Origin: Lysobacterales bacterium
GTDB lineage: Bacteria > Pseudomonadota > Gammaproteobacteria > Xanthomonadales > Marinicellaceae
DNA length: 64,000 nt
Assembly (NCBI GenBank): GCA_027067055.1
Contig: JAMOMK010000134.1
Location: 1 to 64,000 of the forward strand
Direction: 5' to 3'
A program made the translations under genes and the position numbers. The stretch's first letter is position 1; each line of letters opens with the position of its first letter. Below the pieces are notes generated by a model. It worked only from the letters and a program-made list of their open reading frames with translations, did no database searches and was not told where the DNA came from. Shown here piece after piece: positions 17,949 through 26,753 of this stretch.

Positions 17949-18242
17949 ATGGATAAAGAAATAGAAATTAAAGCCAAAGCTTTTGATCGATTAATCAATC
18001 ATTTAGATAATCGTAAAGATGTACAAAACATAGATTTAATGATACTGGCAAATTTTTGTCGCAACTGCCTATCCAACTGGATGACAGAAGAAGCCCAAGA
18101 ACTAGGAGTTGAATTAGCAAAAGATGAGGCGCGCCATTATGTTTATAAAATGCCTTACCCCCAATGGAAAGACAAATACCAAAAGGAAGTATCAGACGAA
18201 AAGCTATCCATATTTAAACAAGCCTTTAAAAACAAAGGTTAA
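17949..18242 (+). CDS. DUF1244 family protein
   Basis: 97 residues. The core reads FCRNCLSNWMTEEAQELGV, followed by DEARHYVYKMPYPQWKDKYQ, the hallmark of DUF1244, a small helical family common in proteobacteria with no known function. The two cysteines (CRNC) are conserved in the family. It starts 48 bases from the divergent folD start without a clear ribosome site. It is first in a tight plus-strand trio with a GNAT acetyltransferase (14-bp gap) and a small lipoprotein. Confidence 0.82.
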   Translation: MDKEIEIKAKAFDRLINHLDNRKDVQNIDLMILANFCRNCLSNWMTEEAQELGVELAKDEARHYVYKMPYPQWKDKYQKEVSDEKLSIFKQAFKNKG

Positions 18243-18256
18243 AAAGAGGAAACAAA

Positions 18257-18739
18257 ATGCCTATTAAAATCATTCAAGTAAACTACAATAATGAACAACA
18301 TGGAAGACACTTAATCGAAATGCTCGATTGTTATGCTAATGACCCAATGGGTGGAAATCAGGCCCTAGCAGATTATGTTGCACAAAATTTAGTTCACGCA
18401 CTATCCAATCGCAGTGATGCAATTAGTATATTAGCCTATGTTGAAGGACAACCAGCGGGCTTATTGAATTGCTTTGAGGGATTTTCCACTTTTAATTGTA
18501 AGTCATTGATAAATATACATGATTTAATTGTTGCTACAGAATTCAGAGGACTAGGATTAAGTACAAAAATGTTAACTATGGTTGAAGAAATAGCCAAAGA
18601 AAAAAATTGCTGCAAACTAACTTTAGAAGTGTTACAAAAAAACGTCATAGCTATCAATTCATATCGCAAATTTGGCTTCATGCCTTATGAGCTTGACCCT
18701 ATCCTGGGAAAAGCTGAATTTTGGGAAAAGAAATTGTGA
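18257..18739 (+). CDS. GNAT family N-acetyltransferase
   Basis: 160 residues with the GNAT fold. The acetyl-CoA loop region is LIVATEFRGLGLSTKMLTMVEEIAKE (R/Q-x-x-G-x-G/A as FRGLGLS, about residues 95-101), and the C-terminal part LEVLQKNVIAINSYRKFGFMPYE holds the usual N-x-x-A-I-x-x-Y-x-K-x-G-F signature. The acetyl acceptor is unknown. AGAGGA lies upstream of the ATG. The stop overlaps the GTG start of the lipoprotein gene (GTGA), so the three-gene unit is probably co-transcribed. Confidence 0.88.
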   Translation: MPIKIIQVNYNNEQHGRHLIEMLDCYANDPMGGNQALADYVAQNLVHALSNRSDAISILAYVEGQPAGLLNCFEGFSTFNCKSLINIHDLIVATEFRGLGLSTKMLTMVEEIAKEKNCCKLTLEVLQKNVIAINSYRKFGFMPYELDPILGKAEFWEKKL

Positions 18740-19047
18740 AAACCGTTATTTTCTTAATTTTACTTAGCACACTTTATTCCTGCACAAAAAACCAAGGAGA
18801 GGAGCTAGGCGAACACAAAGACAAACAAATAATAGCATGCAGTAAAGAAGCAAAAATGTGCAGTGGTGGGCAAGTAGTCAAACGCAATCCTAGAAACAAC
18901 TGTAACTTCGATTCCTGTCCACAACATAAAAAGGATACAAAAACACTTTGTACAGCAGATGTTAAACAATGCGCTGACGGCACTTTCGTTGGAAGGGATT
19001 CTAATAACAACTGCCAATTTCCAGAGTGTAGAGACAGTTTGCTTTAG
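18736..19047 (+). CDS. Small Cys-rich lipoprotein with two tandem repeats
   Basis: 103 residues if translation starts at the GTG at 18736. That start gives a clean lipoprotein signal peptide (MKTVIFLILLSTLYSC) and a GTGA overlap with the previous stop; a TTG at 18721 is possible but less good. After the lipid-attachment Cys come two repeats of about 30 residues: C-x5-MCSGGQVVKRNPRNNCNFDSC and C-x5-QCADGTFVGRDSNNNCQFPEC. Each repeat has four cysteines, so paired disulfides are likely. Short bacterial repeats of this C-DG-V-R-NNC-F-C type are known, but I know of no function. Confidence 0.72.
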   Translation: MKTVIFLILLSTLYSCTKNQGEELGEHKDKQIIACSKEAKMCSGGQVVKRNPRNNCNFDSCPQHKKDTKTLCTADVKQCADGTFVGRDSNNNCQFPECRDSLL

Positions 19048-19357
19048 GTTTACTTAAAGCTCCTCACGAGTTTTAGTAAAACTTTCTTTAAAAATTAATA
19101 TGAAAATCTTTACCTTTTTATGCGATAATAGACTTTCTTAAAACTATTGATATTCATAAGAGGTATATAATTCAATAACCTTCACTAATGTTACTGAATT
19201 ATTTCAAGCTGACCTATTTAGAATGTAAAAATTTCAAATAGCTAATACAAAAATCATAGAGACGAATACTAACTTAAGTGATTGGGGAAAATTTGAAGGT
19301 ATAGCATTTATTTATACTTTAACTTACAAATCAAACTAATTAAAAAATAATAAAAAT
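19048..19357 (+). other. 310-bp leader region before the GGDEF-EAL gene
   Basis: This A/T-rich stretch has no gene. It holds an inverted repeat, AATTCAATAAC at 19169-19179 and GTTACTGAATT at 19190-19200 (10 of 11 pair), with a 10-nt loop and no T tract. It may be an operator or transcript hairpin. No clear ribosome site precedes 19358. Confidence 0.4.
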
Positions 19358-22300
19358 GTGCAAACTATGTTTTTAAAATACAATTTATATGCTTTCCTGG
19401 CAAACTTCATCATCCCATTTGTAGTCGTTTTTGCCATGAATGACCCTAGCCAGGCTATACTTGTTTGGCCAGCAGTTGGCATAAGTGTAATATCTGCATT
19501 GGTTTGGGGGTATAAAATAATTCCTGCCTTATATTTAGCACAACTTTTACTTAGCTTCTTACTTTACCCCAATGATAATTTTTTATTGAACAACTTCTTC
19601 ATCAACAATCTTTTTATTTTAATTGGGCTTATACGCTGTTATTTGGGTGCTTACCTTATACGCTTTTTCATTGGTTACCCTAACCCTATAATCTCCAATA
19701 AAGCCATAATCAAACTATTTCTCATAGTCGCTCCTCTCATTGCATTTGTATCAACCAGTTTAAGCAGTATTGCAAAGTTTTTATTAGATTCCAATCTTCA
19801 AATCAATTCATTATTATCGCATTATATTGAGTGGTGGTTTGGTGATTATATCGGCTTTGTTATCTTTGCACCGCTTTTATTAGTAGTTATTGGTAAACCG
19901 AGGACTATCTGGAACTCTCGATATCTGTCACTTGCGCTACCAGTAGTATTAACTCTCGCATTTTTTATATTTCTCTATAATAAAACCGAACATTCTGACA
20001 AAAAAAGGTTAAAAGAAAATTTCACAGTTAAATCAGAGCTTATCACGAATGTAATTAACAAAGAATTCACATGGATAAATGAGTTTGTTAACTCTAGTTT
20101 AAGTCACCTATTCCTCGATGAAGGGTGGAAAAGTAAATTTGAGATCTTTTTAAATGCCGCTAGAGACAGCAACAGTTCAATTATTGGTATAGCATGGGTT
20201 GATGAAAATAAGTCAGTTAAATTCTTTAAACCTCACAACACTGAAAGCAGTCAATTCAATCTTATTAAACAAATTGATTTTACCCAATACATTCAAAATA
20301 ACGAGAAGGATAATAAAACGAAATACGATAAGAATACAAATTTATTTATTAACATTTTTCACTTCAATAAAAGAAATCATAAAAGCAACATCATTTTATT
20401 CCATAATCCACTCATACTAGCTGCTACGATACTAGAGTTTTATAATTTACATGACACCCAGGTTCAAATCAACATTAAAAACCTTAACCAAACATTTGAT
20501 ATTGGAGAAACAAATGAGCCTCTTTATAATAAAATCTACTTTCAATCAAGCCTAGATTTTAACACTGAAAAATGGCAAATTAGTTTTCAGCCAACACTTA
20601 AATATTTATCCAGCAATAAAGTCAATAGCAATAAACTAGTCGCAATAATTGGTTTGATTTTTACTGGCTTATTAAGTATATTATTACTAATAATCACTGG
20701 CAAAAACACATTAACCGATATAAAAGTCAAAGAAAGAACTTTAGCATTAGATACTAAAGTTAATTACTTCAAAGAGGAGAAAATACAGTACCAAAAACTA
20801 ATTGAAAACCACCCTGTTGTTTTATGGCGTCAAAACATTAAGACAAACCAGCTAACTTACATAAGCGACAAAGTTAAGGAGCTTTATGGCTACGATCAAG
20901 ACCAGTGGCTCACTACACCTAATTTTAGATACGAGCATATTATTAAAGAAGACCGAGAAGCTGTAGCAGACTTAGTAAGTAATGCAATTGCAAATCGTAT
21001 ATCTTTTGAACTAGAGTACAGATTCAAACGCGCTGACTCGTCTATTGCTTGGATTAAGGATGTCGTATCCTTTAACAAAGATAAACAAGGCAATGCTCAA
21101 CTTGTTGGTTTGATGATTGATACAACTGAAACATATGAGGCAAAAAACAAACAAAACATTAGTGAGAGTAAGTACGGCATTTTATTTAAATATGCTCCAG
21201 AACCAATGATTCTTATCGACTTAGAGTCTCACCTATTTAAAGACATTAATGATAAAGCCAATACCCTCTTTGGTTTAGATAATATTTTAGGCACCTTAAA
21301 ATTATCTGATTTATCTCCCATAAAGCAATCTGACGGTAGCTTATCAATTAGTCGTTTAGAAAAAATCTATAAAATACTTTTCACAAAAGATATCTATAAA
21401 TTCGAATGGGAAATGTATAACAAGTCTCATAAAAAGATTATTTGTAAAATTGAGTTCATTAAATTACCTGAAACTAAAAACAATTTAATCCTTGCCTCAA
21501 TAATTGATGTAACTGAAAAAAGACAACACGAAAGAAAGATTAGCCAATTAGCCTACTATGATCAATTGACCTCACTACCTAATCGCGAATACTTTTATTC
21601 AAAGTTTGAGTTTTTTCATCAACTTGCAATAAATAAAAAACAATTTGGAACAATTATATATCTAGATCTCGACCGATTTAAACTTCTAAATGATTCACTT
21701 GGTCATCAAACAGGAGATAAGTTACTTGAAATGGTTGCCCAGCGGATAAAGAACACTTCAAGAAATAACGACTTTTGTGCACGACTAGGAGGTGACGAAT
21801 TCATTATATTGACTCGTAACCTTGAAAAACATATTCAAACTGCATTAGAACAAAGCTTAGTTAAGTCTGAACTAATCTTAGAAGCACTCAATGAGCCTTA
21901 TCAATTAGGTGACTATGAACACTTTATTACACCAAGTATTGGAGTATCAGTGTTTCCAAATAACAATGCTAGTTTAGATGAAATCGTTCATCAAGCTGAT
22001 ATTGCTATGTACGCTTCTAAAGATAAAGGTAAAAACACCATAACAGTTTTCCAAAAAAGCATGATACAACAAGTTGCTAAAAAATTACATTTAGAAAAAG
22101 CTGTAAAAGATGCATTTGACAAAGGTGAATTTGAACTCTATTACCAAGTTAAAGTAGATAAGAGTCAAAAGGCAACTTCAGTAGAAGCCCTACTAAGGTG
22201 GAGCCGTCTAAAAGAATTTAATATTGATACAGAAAAGTTAATTGAAATAGTTGATACCGTTGGACTAACAAATGAACTTGGAAATTGGATACTAGATCAG

Positions 22301-22840
22301 GCTTGTTATCAATTAAAAAAATGGGAAGGGAAAAGCACTATAAAGTCTTTATCAATAAATATCAGTCCAAAACAACTGCATCAAAAATTATTTGTTGAAC
22401 AAATTATAAGTGTAGTGAGTAACTATAAAATCAAGCCAGAAAGAATTACCTTAGAGCTGACAGAAACAGTACTTTTTGATAATCAAAAAATATTAATTGA
22501 AAAATTACAAGAACTAAGAAAATATGGCATCAAAATTTCTCTTGACGATTTTGGCACAGGCTACTCATCTTTAGCGTATTTACAAAAACTGCCTGTGGAT
22601 GAATTAAAAATAGACAAAATGTTTATCGACAATTTAACACCAAAAAAATCCTCTCAGTATGTCATTAAATCCATACTAACCCTTGCAAAATCAATGAATA
22701 TCGAACTTATTGTGGAAGGCATTGAGACACGACAACAATTTAAAATATTAAAAAAACTGGGAGTTAAGTATTTTCAAGGCTATTATTTTGCTAAAGCACA
22801 ACCTGCTAGTCAATTAAATAAACAATATTTAATGAGCTGA
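19358..22840 (+). CDS. MASE1-PAS-PAS-GGDEF-EAL cyclic-di-GMP enzyme
   Basis: 1160 residues from a GTG (an ATG lies three codons on). The order is: an N-terminal multi-spanning MASE1-like sensor (about 5-215, with LVWPAVGISVISALVWGYKI); a predicted periplasmic segment (about 225-430); a further membrane helix near 435; two PAS domains (about 485-600 and 605-725); GGDEF; EAL. GGDEF is intact at 811-815 with the inhibitory RxxD site RNND at 802-805. The EAL domain keeps E943-A-L, DDFGTGYSS from 1063 and VEGIET, so both cyclase and phosphodiesterase centres could work. The net direction and the sensed signal are not predictable. It stands alone. Confidence 0.92.
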   Translation: MQTMFLKYNLYAFLANFIIPFVVVFAMNDPSQAILVWPAVGISVISALVWGYKIIPALYLAQLLLSFLLYPNDNFLLNNFFINNLFILIGLIRCYLGAYLIRFFIGYPNPIISNKAIIKLFLIVAPLIAFVSTSLSSIAKFLLDSNLQINSLLSHYIEWWFGDYIGFVIFAPLLLVVIGKPRTIWNSRYLSLALPVVLTLAFFIFLYNKTEHSDKKRLKENFTVKSELITNVINKEFTWINEFVNSSLSHLFLDEGWKSKFEIFLNAARDSNSSIIGIAWVDENKSVKFFKPHNTESSQFNLIKQIDFTQYIQNNEKDNKTKYDKNTNLFINIFHFNKRNHKSNIILFHNPLILAATILEFYNLHDTQVQINIKNLNQTFDIGETNEPLYNKIYFQSSLDFNTEKWQISFQPTLKYLSSNKVNSNKLVAIIGLIFTGLLSILLLIITGKNTLTDIKVKERTLALDTKVNYFKEEKIQYQKLIENHPVVLWRQNIKTNQLTYISDKVKELYGYDQDQWLTTPNFRYEHIIKEDREAVADLVSNAIANRISFELEYRFKRADSSIAWIKDVVSFNKDKQGNAQLVGLMIDTTETYEAKNKQNISESKYGILFKYAPEPMILIDLESHLFKDINDKANTLFGLDNILGTLKLSDLSPIKQSDGSLSISRLEKIYKILFTKDIYKFEWEMYNKSHKKIICKIEFIKLPETKNNLILASIIDVTEKRQHERKISQLAYYDQLTSLPNREYFYSKFEFFHQLAINKKQFGTIIYLDLDRFKLLNDSLGHQTGDKLLEMVAQRIKNTSRNNDFCARLGGDEFIILTRNLEKHIQTALEQSLVKSELILEALNEPYQLGDYEHFITPSIGVSVFPNNNASLDEIVHQADIAMYASKDKGKNTITVFQKSMIQQVAKKLHLEKAVKDAFDKGEFELYYQVKVDKSQKATSVEALLRWSRLKEFNIDTEKLIEIVDTVGLTNELGNWILDQACYQLKKWEGKSTIKSLSINISPKQLHQKLFVEQIISVVSNYKIKPERITLELTETVLFDNQKILIEKLQELRKYGIKISLDDFGTGYSSLAYLQKLPVDELKIDKMFIDNLTPKKSSQYVIKSILTLAKSMNIELIVEGIETRQQFKILKKLGVKYFQGYYFAKAQPASQLNKQYLMS

Positions 22841-22884
22841 GAGAACACTCAAGTACAGTACAGTACAGTTTTACTCAGCTCATC
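22831..22884 (+). repeat. Long hairpin at the 3' end of the GGDEF-EAL gene
   Basis: AATGAGCTGAG at 22831-22841, spanning the stop codon, is complementary to CTCAGCTCAT at 22874-22883. The loop contains three overlapping TACAG units. It lacks a T tract and lies between convergent genes, so it may act as a weak terminator or mRNA-end structure. Confidence 0.45.
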
Positions 22885-22894
22885 AATGCAAAAG

Positions 22895-23185
22895 TTAATC
22901 TTTTTTATTCATCTTAGCAATCTTTTTTAAGGCTTTATTCTTTTTAGCTGCTTTTGATGCAATTTCAACAATTTCATCACGTAATGAATCTGATTTTTTA
23001 TCGGTGGTCTTTTGTAAGGCAATAATTCGTTTCTTTGATGCCTTTATTTTCAAACGTGTTTTCTCTACTTTTTTTGCCGCTTTTTTAGCCTTCTTCGCTG
23101 CTTTTTCAGCAATCTTTGCTGCTTGTTCAGCTCGCTGTATAGCTTCAATAAGCTTTTTTTCAAGATTAATGTTATTTTCACTCAT
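22895..23185 (-). CDS. Small Lys/Ala-rich coiled-coil protein coupled to PPK2
   Basis: 96 residues, about a third lysine. The central part is a run of AEKAAKKAKKAAKKVEK-type repeats that should form a long, very basic helix or coiled coil; it resembles histone H1-like or HU-tail sequences only in composition. No signal peptide, Cys or Trp. It starts 3 bp after the ppk2 stop codon, so it is almost certainly co-translated with it. A basic partner could bind polyphosphate electrostatically, which makes the pairing suggestive; this is inference. The regular frame, clear start and operon position argue it is a real gene. Confidence 0.65.
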   Translation of the reverse strand: MSENNINLEKKLIEAIQRAEQAAKIAEKAAKKAKKAAKKVEKTRLKIKASKKRIIALQKTTDKKSDSLRDEIVEIASKAAKKNKALKKIAKMNKKD

Positions 23186-23188
23186 TTT

Positions 23189-24142
23189 TCAATCTCTGTC
23201 CACTACTCTATTATTGTAAATTGCTTTCACAGAACCAACGATATTTTCATCTGGTGCATAAACAATAGATTTATCTTTATTAGGGTAATCTAAATTATGC
23301 AAGAAATAACGAATACAATTGATTCTTGCACGTTTTTTATCATCTGATTTAACCACCGTCCAAGGAGCATCACCAGTATCGGTATGAAAAAACATAGATT
23401 GTCTGGCTTCGGTATAATCACCCCACTTGCTTAATGATTGAATATCAATCGGCGATAGCTTCCACTGCTTTAGTGGGTCAAATTTACGTGAGTGAAAGCG
23501 ACGCAATTGCTCTTGCTGTGTTACTGAAAACCAAAACTTAAATAAAATAATACCAGAGTTTACCAACATACGCTCTACATTAGGTGCTTGACGCATAAAT
23601 TCTAGATACTCTCTGTCGGTACAAAACCCCATAACTTTCTCAACACCACCACGGTTATACCACGATCTGTCATAAAATCGCATTTCACCTTTTGTTGGCA
23701 AATGATGAATGTAGCGTTGAAAATACCATTCGCCACGCTCTCTATCCGTTGGCTTTTCTAAGGCAACAACACGTGCAGCACGTGGGTTTAAATGCTCCAT
23801 ATACCGTTTAATGGTTCCACCCTTACCTGCCGCATCACGCCCTTCAAATAAACAAACAATTCTTTGTCCCGTTTCCTTAACCCAACTTTGTACTTTTAAT
23901 AATTCACGTTGAAGTAAGTGTTTCTCACTTTCGTAATCAAACAAAGACATTTTTTTATCATAAGGATAATCTCCAGCCAATGCAGAAATTTTTAAAAGCT
24001 GACTACCTTTCATCACCTTATTTGATTTCATCACCACATCAGAATCCACTAAGTACTTTAAAACTTTCTTTGCTTGTTTTGTGGTTTTAATGTCTTTAAA
24101 TTTTGGTTGAGACTTTTTATTTTTCTTTACTATATCTTTCAT
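23189..24142 (-). CDS. ppk2: Polyphosphate kinase 2
   Basis: 317 residues, single-domain PPK2. Walker A is GRDAAGKGGT at residues 101-110. The lid region is PTDRERGEWYFQRYIHHLP and Walker B-like YDRSWYNRGGVEKVMGF. The later block SVTQQEQLRRFHSRKFDPLKQWKLSPID is typical of the family. PPK2 enzymes use polyphosphate to phosphorylate nucleotides (usually GDP or ADP) in the cytoplasm; single-domain forms are mostly class I (NDP to NTP), but the class is not certain here. The N-terminal 50 residues are Lys-rich. It is the first gene of a pair with the Lys/Ala-rich small gene. Confidence 0.92.
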   Translation of the reverse strand: MKDIVKKNKKSQPKFKDIKTTKQAKKVLKYLVDSDVVMKSNKVMKGSQLLKISALAGDYPYDKKMSLFDYESEKHLLQRELLKVQSWVKETGQRIVCLFEGRDAAGKGGTIKRYMEHLNPRAARVVALEKPTDRERGEWYFQRYIHHLPTKGEMRFYDRSWYNRGGVEKVMGFCTDREYLEFMRQAPNVERMLVNSGIILFKFWFSVTQQEQLRRFHSRKFDPLKQWKLSPIDIQSLSKWGDYTEARQSMFFHTDTGDAPWTVVKSDDKKRARINCIRYFLHNLDYPNKDKSIVYAPDENIVGSVKAIYNNRVVDRD

Positions 24143-24213
24143 AAATTACCCTTTTACTTCTCGTTAATAATTGATAGTATAGCAGTTTTTTCACCTAAAG
24201 TGATTGATTTAGG

Positions 24214-24588
24214 TCAACTATCAGCAGGATGATTAATTCCATCATTTGTTGGTACATTTTCCAACTCAAATGGATTAACTCCATCTAAACACGCCACATT
24301 AAAACCATATTGGCTCGGATTTGAACGGCGTTGATGGTGCGTATAGATACCACAAACAGAGCAAAAGTAGTGTTTGGCAGTCATGGTGTTAAATTGATAG
24401 AGCCTTAGCTTGTCTTTACCCTTGATTATTTTAATGCCATCAAGTGTTACTGATGCCACAATTGCTCCACGCCTACGGCACATACTGCAATCGCATCGCC
24501 TTGGCTCCTCAATGCCATTAGGTAAGGTCAACTCAAATTGTACTGAACCACAATGACATGAAGCTTTATGTATCGGTTTAATTTTCAT
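24214..24588 (-). CDS. GFA/CENP-V-fold zinc protein
   Basis: 124 residues. Zinc-binding cysteines appear as SCHCGSVQFE, RCDCSMCRRRGA and YFCSVCGIYTHH, the standard GFA (Mss4-like) pattern. In many relatives the C-terminus ends near NPFELENVPTNDG, as here, so the gene is complete. The function of this subgroup is not established; a role in glutathione or formaldehyde chemistry is family lore rather than shown. Its start overlaps the end of the upstream oligopeptidase gene by 11 bases, so it is probably co-transcribed with it. Confidence 0.82.
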   Translation of the reverse strand: MKIKPIHKASCHCGSVQFELTLPNGIEEPRRCDCSMCRRRGAIVASVTLDGIKIIKGKDKLRLYQFNTMTAKHYFCSVCGIYTHHQRRSNPSQYGFNVACLDGVNPFELENVPTNDGINHPADS

Positions 24589-26701
24589 TTAACAGCTTCA
24601 ATAAAAAACCATACTCTTCGGCAGTTTCTTTGTAAGCTTGAAAACGCCCTGATGTACCGCCGTGACCAGCTTCCATATTGGTTCGCATGATAAGAATATT
24701 ATCATCAGTCTTAACATCACGCAACTTCGCCAACCATTTAGCAGGTTCCCAATACTGCACTTGAGAATCATGCAAACCTGTCGTAATTAACATATTGGGA
24801 TAATCTTTAGCAGTGACTTGATCATAAGGGGAATACGACAACATGTAATCGTAATACTTTTTATCCTTAGGGTTGCCCCACTCATCAAATTCACCTGTTG
24901 TTAGAGGAATTGACTCATCCAACATGGTTGAAATCACATCGACAAAAGGAACAGCTGCAATAATGCCTTTATACAATTCTACATTCATATTGATTACTGC
25001 ACCCATCAACAACCCTCCAGCTGAACCACCCATACCAAAGACTTTATCCTTGTCACCAAACCCTTGAGTAATTAAGCCTTTAGTTACATCCACATAATCA
25101 TTGAATGTATTTTGTTTTTTTAACAATTTCCCATCCTCGTACCAAGCTCTGCCTTTGGCTTGTGAGCCACGAACATGAGCAATCGCATAGATAAAATCTC
25201 TATCTAGCAATGATAAACGCGCATAAGAAAATGTTGGGTCAACCGAATGCCCGTAAGAACCATAAGCATAGACTAAAATTGGACGTTCGGATAAAGGTGT
25301 TTCTGATTTTTTATAAACTATGGAGACTGGAACTTCGGCTCCATCACGTGCAACTACTGTAGTACGTTGCGATTTGAATTGCTTGTCATCATAGCCACCA
25401 AGGACTTCATCGCGTTTCATTAAGGTTTTCTTAGCAGTATTCATGTCATAATCATACACCGTAAAAGGTGTCGTCATGGAAACATAACCATAGCGAATAA
25501 CATCACTACTTTGATCAGGGTTATAGCCTAAATACATGGTATAAGTTTCTTCGTCTGCTTTTATCTTTTTAGAAGACTCGTTTTTGTAATCAAACAACTT
25601 AATGTGACGAACCCCATTGCTGCGTTGTTCAATTGCAAGCTTGTTTTTTAACGCCTGCATATCGTAAATCAAAGTCGAATCATCGTGTGCGATAACTTCT
25701 TGCCAACTATTTTTATCATTTGCGTGAGATAAATCAGTTTTCATTATTCTGAAATTTTGAGCCTGCCAATTGGTCAACACATAAAACTCATCATTTAACT
25801 CTTCCAGTGAGTATTCATGGCCTTTTTCACGCGGTAGAAAGGATTTAAACTCAGCTTTTGGATTGCTTGCATCCAAGACCAACATCTCTGAGCTTAATGT
25901 GCTGGTCAAACTGATAATAATGTAATTTTTAGAAGTTGTGGCAGCAACTGACGTATAAAAAGTATCATCAGTTTCTTCATAAACTAACGTATCTTTTTGG
26001 GTACTACCTAATTCATGACGATAAACACGGTAAGGTAATAAAGTTATTGGGTGTTTTATCGTGTAGAAGAAGGTTTTATTGTCCAGTGCCCAAACAATTG
26101 CACCAGTGGTGTTTTCAATCACATCATCATAATACTTCCCTGTTTCTAAATTTTTAAAACGCAAGGTGTACTTTCTTCGCCCTGTGACATCTTCTGAAAA
26201 ACCTAATATTTTATGATTTGGTGAAATCGCTTGGTAGTTTGAGGCAAAATAGCTTTTATCTTTTGCACGATTGTTCATATCTACCATAATTTGTTCATCG
26301 GCTTTTATGCTTTTATATTTTCTGGCATAAATTGGATACTCTTTGCCTTCATCAAAGCGAGAGTAATACCAGTAATTATCAATTTTATAAGGCACAGAAA
26401 CTTCTTTTTGGGGCAAACGTCCAACCATTTCCTTATATAATTCATCAATTATAGGTTTTTGCTCCTTCAATATTACATCGGTATAGCTGTTTTCTTGAAT
26501 TAAATAATCAATAACATCAGGAGCTTTACGCTTATCATCACGCAACCAATGGTAAGGATCATAGCGTTTGTTGCCATGTTCTTCGTGATAATATGGGATT
26601 TTTTTTGCCTTTGGTGGCGATTGTGTTTCAGGTGTTTTTATCATGTGTGAGCAACCTAATTGAGTTAATATGATTGAAAAAAGGAAGATATAATTAAACA
26701 T
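24578..26701 (-). CDS. Oligopeptidase B-like S9 serine peptidase, exported
   Basis: 707 residues. An N-terminal hydrophobic segment ends at LTQLGC, which could be a (non-ideal) lipobox, so the protein is probably exported or lipid-anchored, unlike cytoplasmic oligopeptidase B. The seven-blade propeller opens with YHEEHGNKRYDPYHWLRDD. The C-terminal alpha/beta hydrolase domain holds the nucleophile in GMGGSAGGLLMGA and the catalytic His in EAGHGGTSGR, with an Asp expected in LHDSQV. S9A enzymes cut short peptides, often after basic residues. It is first in a two-gene unit with a GFA protein and diverges from a secreted amidohydrolase. Confidence 0.88.
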   Translation of the reverse strand: MFNYIFLFSIILTQLGCSHMIKTPETQSPPKAKKIPYYHEEHGNKRYDPYHWLRDDKRKAPDVIDYLIQENSYTDVILKEQKPIIDELYKEMVGRLPQKEVSVPYKIDNYWYYSRFDEGKEYPIYARKYKSIKADEQIMVDMNNRAKDKSYFASNYQAISPNHKILGFSEDVTGRRKYTLRFKNLETGKYYDDVIENTTGAIVWALDNKTFFYTIKHPITLLPYRVYRHELGSTQKDTLVYEETDDTFYTSVAATTSKNYIIISLTSTLSSEMLVLDASNPKAEFKSFLPREKGHEYSLEELNDEFYVLTNWQAQNFRIMKTDLSHANDKNSWQEVIAHDDSTLIYDMQALKNKLAIEQRSNGVRHIKLFDYKNESSKKIKADEETYTMYLGYNPDQSSDVIRYGYVSMTTPFTVYDYDMNTAKKTLMKRDEVLGGYDDKQFKSQRTTVVARDGAEVPVSIVYKKSETPLSERPILVYAYGSYGHSVDPTFSYARLSLLDRDFIYAIAHVRGSQAKGRAWYEDGKLLKKQNTFNDYVDVTKGLITQGFGDKDKVFGMGGSAGGLLMGAVINMNVELYKGIIAAVPFVDVISTMLDESIPLTTGEFDEWGNPKDKKYYDYMLSYSPYDQVTAKDYPNMLITTGLHDSQVQYWEPAKWLAKLRDVKTDDNILIMRTNMEAGHGGTSGRFQAYKETAEEYGFLLKLLNEN

Positions 26702-26753
26702 AATGTATTCCAGATAAGCTACAATTAGCTTTTAAAATAGTGTGTAGATTATA

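Noticed and set aside
22852-22869. TACAG repeats as a possible CRISPR-like or tandem array
   Set aside because: Only about three overlapping 5-bp units in a hairpin loop; there are no spacers or longer repeats. No CRISPR array is seen anywhere in the window.
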